DNA of 64,000 nucleotides. It comes from Patiria pectinifera. Taxonomy: Eukaryota > Echinodermata > Asteroidea > Valvatida > Asterinidae. Shown one piece after another: positions 10,593 to 21,018 of this stretch. Within the stretch, counting starts at the first letter, position 1; each line of letters starts with the position of its first letter. The translations under genes and the position numbers were made by a program. The notes beneath the pieces were generated by a model that was not told where the DNA came from, made no database searches, and worked only from the letters and a program-made list of their open reading frames with translations. The stretch spans positions 31,324,197 through 31,388,196 of the forward strand of contig CM057149.1 in NCBI GenBank assembly GCA_029964075.1, in the 5' to 3' direction.

Positions 10593-11298
10593 GCAGAATA
10601 CTTCTCCTGTACGTCCTCAATACGGCATCACTTTTTTGGGAGTTCCAATTAGAGCCATATCTTTCCTATCTCATTGACTGACCGACTCCCCGTCACGTGT
10701 GACTTTACTGGTTGTAGGCTGGTGAAGAGAACCGGGCAGTGCTATTGTATAGGATTACCCCGTCAACGCCAATGAACAGTCTTCCAGTGAATAGCCACTG
10801 TGAATGATTGACGAAGAGAAGTCCAGTTAGTTTCACTTGAGCCGGTCCGTGTATCACTTCCCTCCCTGATCATTCTGAGTTTCGGCCCGGCTGCAGCTGA
10901 AACTGACTGGACGGGCAGGCTGGCTGAAGACACGTCGGTTCAATTTCGACCGGTGATGAAAAGTAATGATGCGACTTAACACTGTGCTTCCTCCACTTAC
11001 ACCGTCTGGAAGGCATCACCGATACAACGAAGACATATTGCAGTAATTTCAACCGGCAGGGGGAAGCTTAGTATAATTTCCTAACCTCTTAATCTCACTG
11101 GCAACTGGAGAACAAGGCTTCAGACACCAACATTATGTTTTAACAAGGAGGTTAATAATATACAGGAGAGATAAGTACGGGGAAGGCGTCGTTGGCAGTT
11201 ACATTTTCAACCTATAATCAAAACCTTCCTATGAAAATATCCTGAAGTGCACACGACCGAAAGGGCCAGGGAAAATGGGCTGTCAAAAATAGCCGCCA
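10593..11298. other. Possible promoter region upstream of a candidate exon
   Basis: Moderately GC-rich unique sequence without recognised repeats. It precedes an ATG in a strong context at 11299 and could hold promoter or 5' UTR sequence, but no TATA box or initiator can be assigned with confidence. Confidence 0.35.
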
Positions 11299-11361
11299 TG
11301 ATGGCTGGAACTTTTAGTGGAAGTTTCGATATGGGTCTGTGGGAGCGTACTAGCCTTGGGG
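11299..11361 (+). CDS. Candidate first coding exon with near-ideal start context
   Basis: The start GCCGCCATGATGG is a near-ideal animal translation-start context. It opens 21 codons (MMAGTFSGSFDMGLWERTSL and one Gly), ending at the donor GTAAGT in phase 0. The best reading is a first coding exon of a plus-strand gene, most simply gene A downstream. Gene A's 15.6-kb exon needs an upstream exon ending in phase 1, so at least one exon (probably the one ending at 13221) must lie between. The protein is not recognised. Confidence 0.45.
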
Positions 11362-12979
11362 TAAGTACAGATGGGAGATAGCATGAATAAATAGACGCTA
11401 AGTGGGAACAGACATCCGTGGATATACAAAAATTTGTTCCTGATAGAATATCATAATAATCATGTTTATCGAAGCGTAGAGCTACTGTTTCGTTTTTGGC
11501 TCGTACGCTGTAAAACCGCAGATCTCTAACGCGTTTATAAACTAAACAAGAGCGTTTATAAGTAAGCCAAGACGTTGAACTTTAATCACGGATACGTTCA
11601 CGAGGCGTTAATAGTGTAAATGGAATGTTTAAATTTGTTTCATTGAAAGTCAAAGTACGTAACTTGGCCGTTTGAGGCTTTGTTTTTGGTACATGGATAC
11701 CCGAATAATGAATCAGACTCAAAATTTAACCTAGGCCTTTTACTATAGTAAATGGCGTCTCTCCGCTTAAACGTGTTAAGATATTTATAAACTGTTGCTC
11801 CAAAGCGTTACAATGTGTTCCAAAGTTAAATACTGTGTTTTACAGTGTACTACATCAGATCCATAAGGTTTAGCAGAGGGATATGCGTTTACAAAATGCA
11901 TTGCAATTGACTAACAAGTGAAACGGGACATGTATAACGAACACACTACATGAAGACTAATGAATTCCCTCGTTTACCCTCAAATCTTATTTACAAAATT
12001 ACGAACACAAAATTCAACAACCTTTTAATGAAGTAATGGACTCCATCGAGTTCGTTGTGGCGATATACTTGCTTTTAACGTAATATATGGGTAGGAAAAT
12101 CTGGGTACATTGTCTCCAACGTGTGAAATATTGTTTTGACTAGCCGGCCCGAGTGGGTGAATGTCCCGGGCCGGCCGGGGCCGCGTCCGCGATTGATTTC
12201 CTGTGGAGCCGATTCTCGGCTTTGGATTTTGTGCACAGAAAATAGGCTAGGTAATTTAATCTGCAACCGATTCTTTTGGGCCCGGAACCGACGATTGCGG
12301 GTATCCGATTCTTGAAAATATTGGACTCGCGGTTTCGGTTCCCATATTGGAACCGGTTAGAACCGGAGAACCGCCGGAACCGCGCAAGCCTGGTAAGAAG
12401 GGGACGGAATAACATCAAAAACCATTGGTGAAAACAGTTTATGAGACTCTCTGACTCCGCTTGCTAGGCGGCAATTTCATTTAAAGGGGCATTACGGTCT
12501 GAAATGCCCGAAAATTTCAAGTTTTGGATTGTTTACTTTTACTATTTCAAAGGTCTGGTTGAAAGGAAACCAACCTAAACTTGTTTACCGTTCTCGAGAA
12601 AAGGAAAAAAACCGGTTACCTACATCGGAGGAGACGGACATTTTGTACATACCCATTTCAAATCGTGTATATTCAATGCAGCGTACATTTTGTGTGTGTG
12701 TGTGTGGTACATATAGTACATCACACATTACAAATACCCAAATGTTGTTTCTTACATGATCCGCCAAGTGTGAACCACTAAGCGGTGGATCACAACTAGC
12801 ACTCAACAGCTCGATTTTTCAGGGATAAAATTGTGATACCCGAATTGTGACCAATTGTTAAAGGATGGTCGTGCGGACGTTAATATCATTTCGTTTAAAA
12901 CGTGTATTGAAGTCCAATTGGGCGCATTCCAGGTCGTAATATCCCTTTAATATAAACAGCATGCAGGAACCGCAGGAAG
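11362..12979. other. Probable intron or 5' flank of gene A
   Basis: No exon is supported. The sequence includes GC-rich GGCCGG palindromic words at 12145-12185 and a short TG run near 12692-12706. If the 11.3-kb exon belongs to gene A, this is its first intron. Confidence 0.4.
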
Positions 12980-13221
12980 ATGGCGACTGTTGAAAACGAT
13001 TACTCTTCAGAAGAAGTAGAACTCCAATCGTCATTGATGGATTGCAATATGCAGGCCGGGATTTTACATCATCGAACTCGACAGCTATCAAAGAGAGAGA
13101 GAGAGGGCGCTGGGAGCACGGTCGACAAAGCAACCGATCATTTATGAAAACACGGGTGATTCACTCGGAATCACCGCGGAGGAAGCAACGGTTCCCCCGC
13201 GATTTCGATTCCTTACCAACG
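12980..13221 (+). CDS. Gene A probable upstream exon, boundaries and frame uncertain
   Basis: Two observations conflict. An ATG at 12980 in strong context (GGAAGATGG) opens 55 codons beginning MATVENDYSSEEVELQSSLM and ending at TGA 13145. In another frame, 13038-13221 is open and ends at a consensus GTAAGA donor with one base left over. That is exactly the phase needed by the 15639 acceptor, and joining completes a GGT codon. This second frame (for example YENTGDSLGITAEEATVPP) reads like protein but has no ATG. The frames cross at a (GA)n run at 13091-13105, where a 2-bp difference would join them. Alternatively, the 12980 frame is an upstream ORF and an acceptor at 13130/13131, with a poor pyrimidine tract, links an earlier phase-0 exon. 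The donor end is better supported than the start. Confidence 0.45.
13091..13105. repeat. (GA)n dinucleotide run inside probable gene A exon
   Basis: An uninterrupted AG/GA run of about 15 bases lies where the reading frame of the strong ATG at 12980 and the frame used at the 13221 donor diverge. Dinucleotide runs readily vary in length, so a polymorphism or sequencing slip here would change the frame. Confidence 0.7.
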
Positions 13222-15638
13222 GTAAGAGTGACGAATGAAAACCGCAAAGAATCGAAGAGAGCGAGTTGTGTAGACGTCAATTACGCGACTTTAACGTCGT
13301 AGCGTTACGGACGAAGGATCGCACGTGTTGGCTCCCTCTTGGGAAAGAAACAGTGATGTTGCAATTCGAGGCAAAGTTGGGCAGTTTAGTTTCACGTTGT
13401 ACCCTTATACATCATACCGTTTAGCATGAATTTCATCTTTTTTTCAATTGCCCTTACATCTATTGGCACACATTTCTTGGATCTTGACTTACTTGACTTT
13501 GACTTATGCCATCCACCAGACTGCCATCCACTCAGGTACGTAGGAGACCTCGTGATGGCTTCTGCCCCTGTGCCATTGCCAGCCTTGCTGCAACTGTTAG
13601 CCTTGGAATTAATCTTGATCTGCAGTCCTGTGAGATGCAGTCAAGCCATCGTTTTGGTGGACGGCCTTTCTATCTTGGATCATTTGGAGTTAAGTTGATG
13701 AAAAAAGTTGGTCAGTGGTATTCACCCCAACATTAAATTGTGTATAAAGTGCTGTCAGTTGTTTGATTCCAGCAGAACTTTACCAGTATTTGGGACGAAC
13801 CTTCCCTCCAAATATTACGAAGTTGATAGTTTGACCAACGTGAGGCCAGAAGTTGACCAAACAATTACCCTTTTTATTTGTAGTTGGGATTTAAACATTC
13901 CTCGAAAGTTCCTTTTCAATTTCTCTTCCAGACAAACCTGTGTCTCCATCTCTTATTTAATATTTTTTAAATACAAAAGGTTCCGTTTGATAAGCTATAG
14001 AATCTTGACGACTAGAGTCGAAACATACGAAAATAAGGCAAAGTGAGGACGCCATTCCAGACTGTGCAAGTAACTGATGCATGTCATAGTTATCTACATT
14101 CCTGCAATTGTTTCCTATATCAACCGTTGCACCTTCTTTTATTGCCTGAGGGTCAATTTTCTAAAATAAGAGCGGATTTGCAAAAATCCCAGAACCAGGA
14201 AAAAGCCATAAATATCATTTTTGGCACGTAACCTTTCAAAGCTGTCTGCGGTTCGATCGATGTGTAATGCCTCGCGCGAGATTTGTGAGGACATGAAGGC
14301 TGCATAATCACCATTCGTGTCTGCATTGCCGTTAATTATTAGCTCGCTCTACCTTCGTGCCGAGATTACCAGGGATCCAAACGCGCATGCTCAGTGTACA
14401 CACTGCCACCCTAGACTCTAGCCGTGTCGAATCCATGATAAAGGTAAAGGGGACAAGCTGTGTTCACAGGAACGGAGTACCCATCTCTTTTTCAAAGCGA
14501 ATGGGCCAGACTCCTCCGTGTATGCTTACTGTGGAGGGATCGCCGCACCTCCTCCACAGCGAGCCTGTTAGCTTCCCAGCATTGATTAATGCACAGGCGA
14601 GATTTGGACGAACGGGGTACCGGACAGGAGTCTATACTCACGGCAGAGTCCCTCAGAAAAGGGGGTCGCTCATTCAGGGTTAAGACTTTGGGTGAAGAGT
14701 TCATGTTGCTAGCTATGAATCACGTTTAAACGTTAGGTGGCGTGCCCGGAACGCTCCCAGCGGGAAGTGAGATATGTCATTATTATTCGCTTTCAGTCAA
14801 AATTTTGTAAAAAAGTTGAAACAAATTTAGAGCAACGGAAAGTGAATATTACTTCGGAGGGAAGATTCCACCAATCAAAATGAGCGATGGGAGTCAGGTG
14901 TTCGTCACAGAGCGAACCTGTCAACATAAATCAATCGATATTCATTAATACTTCGATGTGTCTTCATTTATTCTGATGGTGACAAACTAAACGAAAACAC
15001 TAGAGGTGTTTTCTGTGAACGTAACTATGTATTACGGTGCTTTACTTAAAGAGACACCTGTAGATATGGTATAGGTGGATGTTTCCATGGGATCAGTCTG
15101 GCTCGGCAAAAGCCTAACTCTTAATTTCTGGCTTGAAGCAATTTTCAAATTGGAAACTTTAATTAGACTACATTGCCCTATTCTTAAGATGAAACAGGCG
15201 AGCGCAGGGCCGTAGCCAGCCTGGTTGAAGCATGGATGGATGTGTTCTTATTCCTCCATGGTTGAAGGGGAGGGTCGTTTTAATCATGAAGTGGACCCTT
15301 TTCACCATAAAGTGGACCTTTCAATGTGTAATAAACGGTTGATTACGCTTGGAAATATACAGTCGCAAGGAAAAAGTGGACATGCGGCCGTTTTTGTTGT
15401 TGGGGGGCGGGGTGTTTGAACCTCCTCCCCCCACCCCCGGCTAAGAGCCTGGAGCGTTACGGTCATAAAAAGAAGATTGAGTGAGATTTTCGAAATCTCT
15501 GACAAACAATTTGGAGATTTCCAATAAGTTCAGTGCCTATAGGCACAGGCGGACCTTTGGCCTTATCTACCTATGCCCGGTTAGTATCAGAAAAAAATGC
15601 AACAAGATTGACACAATTTTCTATTTGATTACTTTCAG
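13222..15638 (+). other. Gene A intron (probable)
   Basis: Bounded by the GTAAGA donor at 13222 and the acceptor TTGATTACTTTCAG at 15638. It contains an open frame of about 66 codons starting after the AG at 13532 (CATCCACTCAG). This is not recognised and lacks a good donor, so it is not called as an exon. The remainder shows no recognised repeats except a C-rich tract near 15423-15440. Confidence 0.5.
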
Positions 15639-16637
15639 GTTCCTCCGAGGACGATGTTTTCGGCTCGTCTCGCCCGCGTAGCGTCTGCGACAGCGAACAC
15701 GGCTCTGTCGCGCTGAAACAACTGCACAAACTCTCCCAGTCCTACCCGGATAAAATTGACTACGGTTCGAATCCTATCTTGGGGTCTGGCGATAACTGCG
15801 AGGCGCTCTCAGTGTCGGAGGCCCGCTCGTCCCGACTCAGCGAGACGACTTTCTCAAGCGCCGAGACCCTCGTTGCTGACGATGAGTCGTCTACATTGAA
15901 ACGAGTCAAGTACCGCTCCAACGAAATCCTCTTCCGCTCCAGCAAGAGTCTGAACGAAGTGAGCAGCGTCATCAGGCCGCTGCCTACCGAGGACAGCGCC
16001 GAAGTTCGGGTGGCTGAGGTGAAGGACTCGCCCGAGTCTGACGTGGGGCCGGAGACAGAGATGGTCGGTGACGTGGCCAGACTGACCGTGCTGGCGGAGG
16101 ACACTCACGAGAGTGCTATCTCATGGAAGCTATCTCGAGAAGCGGAGGAGGCTACACCGAAAGACGGTGTATCGGTGGAGGTATCCAGCGTGCAAGACCC
16201 CAGCAGTATTGTCCCAGTTCCTGGTTCTGAGGAGCCCAACGAGCACGGCATAGTAATCCCGGCCAATGCCATCTTCGGCTCCAGCAAGCGTCGCAAGCGG
16301 ACCTTAGCCAGCAGGAGCCGGTCTTACAAACTCGCCACTGACGGCATGACTACCGTCAGCCCGGCTGCCAGCCCGCCTATCGTGCCCAAGCGACCGTCTT
16401 CCCGGCCGCCCAGGCCCGCCGAGAAGTCGTGGCTGAAGACCGGACACCTCTCTCATCAGCGGAGGAACTTCGTGCAGCGGGAGAACGAGAGGAATGCTCG
16501 GCAGCAGCAGCAAGCAGAAGAGGCTTCGATCTGGGGACATCGCCGGACCAAATCGGTGGCAGCGAGCCACATGGTCGATCGACAGACGAGCCTTGCTGCC
16601 TGCCATCGCAGAGCCGTCTCCATGAGGGATAGCATTG
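15639..16637 (+). CDS. Gene A large internal exon, Ser/Pro-rich protein of unknown family
   Basis: A 999-bp exon with acceptor TTACTTTCAG and donor GTGGGT, in phase 1 in and phase 1 out. The donor at 16637 is chosen over GTAACT at 16641 because only it keeps phase with the next exon. The frame is open for over 330 codons and clearly more GC-rich than its flanks. The product looks largely disordered: an acidic Ser-rich N-half, a basic cluster KRRKR (16286-16300) that could be a nuclear localisation signal, a Pro-rich PPIVPKRPSSRPPRP stretch (about 16374-16420) resembling SH3 ligands, then a charged Gln-rich helix (QRENERNARQQQQAEE). RRTKSV and RRAVSM near the end fit basophilic-kinase or 14-3-3 sites. 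I do not recognise the family. A cytoskeletal or signalling adaptor would be a guess. Confidence 0.85.
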
Positions 16638-18214
16638 GTGGGTAACTACAGAATACTCTTGCCACCACAATTACAAGACATATCTGGAGTGGTACGACAC
16701 TCAACCACAAGCCTTATTCAGTATTCCTTTCAACCAATAGTTGTAAAAATGTACAGTTTATCGGAATTCACACGCACCATGAATTTGAGAACGCGTGCAT
16801 AATGCACACAAGCGCCTTGCCAACTCACTATTGGATTCTAATTGTGACGATCAGAATGTTCGATTACTCTTGTTCAACTCCTTTTCCCACTATATCCAGT
16901 TATTCCTGCCGAGAATTAAAATGCCAATTTTCAGCAAAAACGAACGTTGTCATGATGATGAGGTTCCACTCACAGTGTATGTAACCGCTCAGCCGGGGTG
17001 TCAGGATATAATTTGTCAATCTTGAAAACCTGACAAGATGGCTCGTTACGCTGACAGTCAAGTTAATTCCTCTCAAGTGACAGCTTGAATCCTGTCAGGT
17101 TACGCATCCTGTCAATCTTGTCCACTTGACAAGATTATCTAAGTTTCAGTATATAGGGTCCTCTAATCACCTGGCTGGCCGTCGACATTGAACCAAACCA
17201 ATAGTAATACAGGACACGACCAGCAAAAAGCCAATAATTGTTCAAGACGTACCTCCAGATGTTTTGTTCGGAAAAAAAACCCAGCGGGACTGGCAGGTTT
17301 TGTTTGCAAATACTTTCGTTATAGTATTTCGTTATATGTATGAAGACCATTTGACATCCCTTTCTTGGTTATTTTTTTTTTATTCAAAAGTGCACTTTTT
17401 GAAACATTAAAAAATGTCTATGTTTTTCCGGACAACTGAGGGCGCTGTTGCTGTGATGTCATTTCAGGAAGACACTGTTCAGTGTAGGGGTTTTCTGTTC
17501 AAATGTTAACCCACAAATCTGCTCATTGAAAACATTTGTGAGAAAAATTTGCCAATACTACCATGTACTGACACAATAACGAATCACCAAAGCATTTACG
17601 ACAGCAACATTTCTGCCTGAAATGACGTCACACTTTTGCTCATAAATATGGAAATTTGCATTAGCATAACATCCAAAAGGCACCAAAATATCCTTGAAAA
17701 TGACATAAGGAAAATTAAAAATAAGGTTAAATGGGTCACACAAAGGTGCAGTTTCAAGGATTGCATTAAAAAAATTACATTGCATGAGCCCTTTAAGAGC
17801 AAAGCTTAAATCGAAGGGAGCCGGCCGGAATCTACAAGCTAAGTGTGTGGGTACGTTTCCCACGCGTACCGCGTCTTAAATTGATGAATTTTATCGGCTG
17901 ATTATGTCTTGTGCCCAAGTTGACATTTTTATTAAATAAGGAAGTCGGGCCTACCGTTCTCGTGAAATGTCATTAAGTCTTTAAATGTAGGGTCGTGTAA
18001 AATGTACGTGTGTCTCGTTGACCGTGTGCAGGAGAAGGAACTTGACGCGATTAGCTTGAAATTTTCAGAGCATGGATGTCTCTCTGTTGGTTAATCCTCA
18101 GCAGTTGAAGGAACTTTTAAGATAAAAATACTACATAAAGCACATTGCTTATCAGAAAAAAAATACTCGAGCCGCTGTGTGCTAAAACATGTATTTGATT
18201 TTCATCTTCCGCAG
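16638..18214 (+). other. Gene A intron between the 999-bp and 104-bp exons
   Basis: Bounded by the GTGGGT donor and the acceptor TCATCTTCCGCAG. It carries a dispersed repeat (17351-17810) and, at about 17000-17140, a cluster of CTTGACA/CCTGACA motifs and their complements. No internal exon was found, and the flanking exons join in phase without one. Confidence 0.65.
17351..17810. repeat. Dispersed repeat in gene A intron (about 460 bp)
   Basis: A diverged direct copy of 20435-21018. Shared blocks in order are TTGACATCCCTTT, AACTGAGGGCGCTGTT, TGATGTCATTTCAG, GACACTGTTCAGT, GTACTGACACAA, ACGAATCACCAAAG, and TTTCTGCCTGAAATGAC with a CATCACA-type end. The TGTCATTTCAGG and CCTGAAATGACGTCA blocks are inverted relative to each other inside the element. 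The right end GAGCCCTTTAA is inverted relative to TTAAAGGGC at the start of the second copy, suggesting short TIRs. No coding capacity. Confidence 0.75.
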
Positions 18215-18318
18215 TTGATAACGACAGAGCTTACAATCTTTTGAGATGTTTGGACAGCGGGCTGCGATTGTGGTGCAAACTCTCATCGGATGGATACGAC
18301 AGCAGTATTCTAATCTCT
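18215..18318 (+). CDS. Gene A 104-bp exon
   Basis: Excellent borders: acceptor TTTTCATCTTCCGCAG and donor GTGAGT. Two leading bases complete the codon left open by the 999-bp exon (Val), and the exon ends on a codon boundary. It encodes 34 residues beginning DNDRAYNLLRCLDSGLRLWC, followed by a hydrophilic KLSSDGYDSS and ending SILIS. The Leu/Trp/Cys pattern looks like part of a folded domain, unlike the disordered preceding exon. I do not recognise it. It was found from the splice signals and phase, and its own frame is closed by the intron just downstream. Confidence 0.8.
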
Positions 18319-18946
18319 GTGAGTATAGCCTTGAAATGAGACTAGAAGTCGTCAGGCTCTTACCCTGGGGTGGGGTGGGGGTGGGGCCGGAAGTGGGGGT
18401 GGGGGGACCTAGAAACGGCTTTATGTTTGTGCTAGCTATATATGCAGTCATAATAATTATGCACATAATAGGACTTAGAGAATGCTATACTCACACTTTC
18501 CAGAACACTTTTATTTTTCAAGAAGAAAACAAAATCCAGGATTGAACGTTGACGGTGAATCGGGATGCAGTCGGCCAGTTGAAACGACCAGCAGATGTTT
18601 TGATTAATTACTGCAATTCCAGTATAAGTTCCCAAAAGTTATTGATCAAAATATCAGAAGCCTACACTTTTCTTCCGAATTCCCAAAGTTGATAACATGA
18701 ATTTGAATTGAATTAATTTCTCCCAAAGTTCCAGGTAGAATAACACTGCAATGTCCATTACATTTGGCAATTGTTTTGTTTACAGTGCAGAGAAACCCGT
18801 TGGTATTTTGACTTTATTTTTATGAGTGTATTATTGAAGTAAGAGCTCTTATGCAGATATACATGTACATGTACTTCTCCCCGATCCCTTGTATAATATT
18901 CTGAGGTACAAAGATGACTTGGTCCATTTATTTGTCCCCCTTGCAG
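18319..18946 (+). other. Gene A intron before the possible last exon
   Basis: Bounded by the GTGAGT donor and the acceptor TTTGTCCCCCTTGCAG. It contains the G-run cluster at 18366-18408 and a TACATGTACATGTAC stretch near 18861-18875. No other feature. Confidence 0.5.
18366..18408 (+). other. G-run cluster, possible G-quadruplex near a donor
   Basis: At least six runs of four or more G (GGGGTGGGGTGGGGGTGGGG and then GTGGGGGTGGGGGG) lie on the plus (coding) strand about 50 bp downstream of the donor of the 104-bp exon. G-runs close to donors are known intronic splicing enhancers in animals, and this array could also fold as a quadruplex. Confidence 0.6.
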
Positions 18947-19060
18947 GACAAGACTGGTAACCTACTGGAGGTAGCAGACGACACACAGACGACCGTCATA
19001 TGCCGTATGGGTGGATCGGTGCGGTGCCGAGTTGACATCTCCGAAGCTATCTGCGTGTAG
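18947..19060 (+). CDS. Gene A possible last exon with stop
   Basis: A good acceptor (TTTATTTGTCCCCCTTGCAG) precedes a frame that continues in phase 0 from the 104-bp exon: 37 codons starting DKTGNLLEVADDTQTTVICR, then TAG at 19058-19060. The first half reads like a natural continuation of SSILIS. The second half lies in a local tandem duplication (18979-19129), so the stop may be in sequence that is not normally translated, or the true donor may be upstream (for example before GTAGCA at about 18971). No poly-A signal was assigned. Confidence 0.4.
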   Translation, partial: DKTGNLLEVADDTQTTVICRMGGSVRCRVDISEAICV

Positions 19061-19129
19061 TGAAGACACACAGACATCACATAGTGGATTTTTGCGGTGC
19101 CGAGATGACATCTCTGAAGCCATCTGCAG
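18979..19129. repeat. Two-copy imperfect tandem duplication (about 75-bp unit)
   Basis: GTGCGGTGCCGAGTTGACATC followed by TCCGAAGCTATCTGC (about 19019-19054) is repeated as TTGCGGTGCCGAGATGACATC followed by TCTGAAGCCATCTGC (about 19095-19129), and both are preceded by ACACAGAC. The first copy overlaps the possible last exon of gene A. Confidence 0.75.
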
Positions 19130-19194
19130 GGTCCAGACCAGTAAATACAATGCCATAGACCTAAGTGATCATTACGCGCACTTCAGGACACTTC

Positions 19195-19571
19195 AGGTGT
19201 TCAGGACACGCATCAAATTAAAGCTTATTCCATCATCTTTAATTTTCTGTTCAATTTTTGGGGGTAATCCAATGACTTTTTGGAGAAATTTCCATCCGAA
19301 GATGATCACCCCTAGAAAAAAGTCCCGAAGTCCATCGCCATTTTGAAAAACGATGCCTACACTCCATTGCAAAATAGAGCGCTTTGAGGGCCCAATTTTA
19401 GCCAAATTGCACAGAACTATCTCACAGTCCTGTGCACGGCCTTCACCTTTTTTTCTTCTTTTTACAAACCCTCAATTTCATGGCCCACAAAATGCTCTAA
19501 TACCGGAGAATTTGAGGGCATGCAAATTGTGATTTGGCCGGCGCAGGCAATTTTGGACCGATTTACTGCAT
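19195..19571. repeat. Dispersed repeat, copy 2 (about 375 bp)
   Basis: Direct diverged copy of 2655-3030, sharing the same ordered landmarks (TTTTCTGTTCAATTTTT, GATGATCACCCCTA, CTCCATTGCAAAAT, CAAACCCTCAA and the GGCCGGCG segment). It begins about 130 bp after the possible stop of gene A. Its open frames are not coding. Confidence 0.75.
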
Positions 19572-20434
19572 GGTGCACCCATCTGTGTGTGATGGATGGT
19601 GGTCAAATCAAGAAGTACATGTATAAGATGGGCGGGGCATCTATACGTGAGGATATCTTTGCGAGTTTCCTAGCAAACCTTACAATTTTTTCCTTGAAAG
19701 CTTGGTTCGATTCCTACTAAGTGTATGGTATCGATTGGAAATACAGCTATATAATCTCATGGATTTTACTACGAAACCCAACCAATAATTCTTCCCACAT
19801 TACTGAAATCCCATTATTGTCTTCCAAAAAAACGGTTCTCAGCTCGTTTGGCTAGAAAAAAGGGCTAATTAAATGAAATAAATAAGAAGCTATAAGGCAT
19901 TCGATTTTTTGTTCTTGTCCGGAAGAGGACTGAGATTTGTTGCATGTACTGCAACCCAGAGTTTTGAAAGGGGAGGGCGTGGATAATGTTTAATGGGTGG
20001 GGTTCTTTGTAAGGGGATGGGAGCGCAAAAGTTGTTGCAAACTGTTTCTATTCAGTTGTGATGCTAGAAGATATGCAGAAGAAATTAGGGGGTGCCATAA
20101 GCTTTACATTTTCCCAGGTCGACTTGAAAAGAGTCCATAGTTTCGCAATAATTCGTGGTAATCATGAACAGCCTGTAAGAACATCATAATATTTGTCTAT
20201 ATTATAATTGTCTATGTAGCTCAGACGCATGATGTAAATCAAGGTTATGTTTTTGGTGTTGATGCAAGCCCGGGTCACGTTTATCCATACCAGATGTAAC
20301 GCCAATTCCTGCGGGATTTCTTGACATTTCGATCATGATTTTTGGCAGCCGATCTTGTGGGATTTCTTTAACCGATCAACGGAAGCCTTGCATGCAAGGT
20401 CACAGACCCGCGATTTCTCGAAATCTTGTTGCGG
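19572..20434. other. Intergenic or 3' flank, no gene seen
   Basis: Unique sequence between two dispersed repeats. No exon, tRNA-like box or inverted repeat is supported. Confidence 0.45.
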
Positions 20435-21018
20435 TTTAAAGGGCACACGAGATAATTTTTGTTTCCTAGGAACACATTGAGTGCAACTTTCTACCCCTAA
20501 AACTATTTGACATCCCTTTTTAGTTTAATTTTATTGAAAAGTGCACTTGTTTTTAAACATTTAAAATTGTCCGTGCTTATCCAAACAACTGAGGGCGCTG
20601 TTACTGTGATGTCATTTCAGAAAGACACTGTTCAGTTTAGGGGTTTCTGTTCAAATTGCGAACGAAAACATTTTGCTCTTTTAAAACAGTTGTGAGAAAG
20701 TTCACTCGTTGGCTTTAACTGCTATGTACTGACACAACAACGAATCACCAAAGAAAAGAAAATCTACAAGAGCAAAGTTTCCAAAATTCTGGCAGCTTTC
20801 GGTGTTGAAATAGCTGTAACGTTGAGTTTCTGCCTGAAATGACATCACACTAGTTTACTCATGAATATAATGGAAATTCGCATTTGCATAAAAACCAAAA
20901 AGACACCAAAACACGCTTAAAAATGGAAAAACGAAAATTGAAAATATAAATGGGACACAAAGGTGCATTTTCAAGGACTGCATTTAAAAAAAAAATGACA
21001 ATGCATGGGCGATTTAAG
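20435..21018. repeat. Dispersed repeat, second copy (about 580 bp)
   Basis: The longer copy of the element at 17351-17810. It begins TTAAAGGGC and ends near GCATGGGCGATTTAA, and copy 1 ends GCATGAGCCCTTTAA, which suggests short TIRs of the form TTAAAGGGC. An extra piece at about 20759-20820 is absent from copy 1. Non-coding. Confidence 0.7.

Noticed and set aside
13533-13736. Possible gene A exon after CATCCACTCAG
   Set aside because: Open frame of about 66 codons, but it starts with GTACGT (which also looks like a donor), has no good donor of its own, and is not needed for phase.
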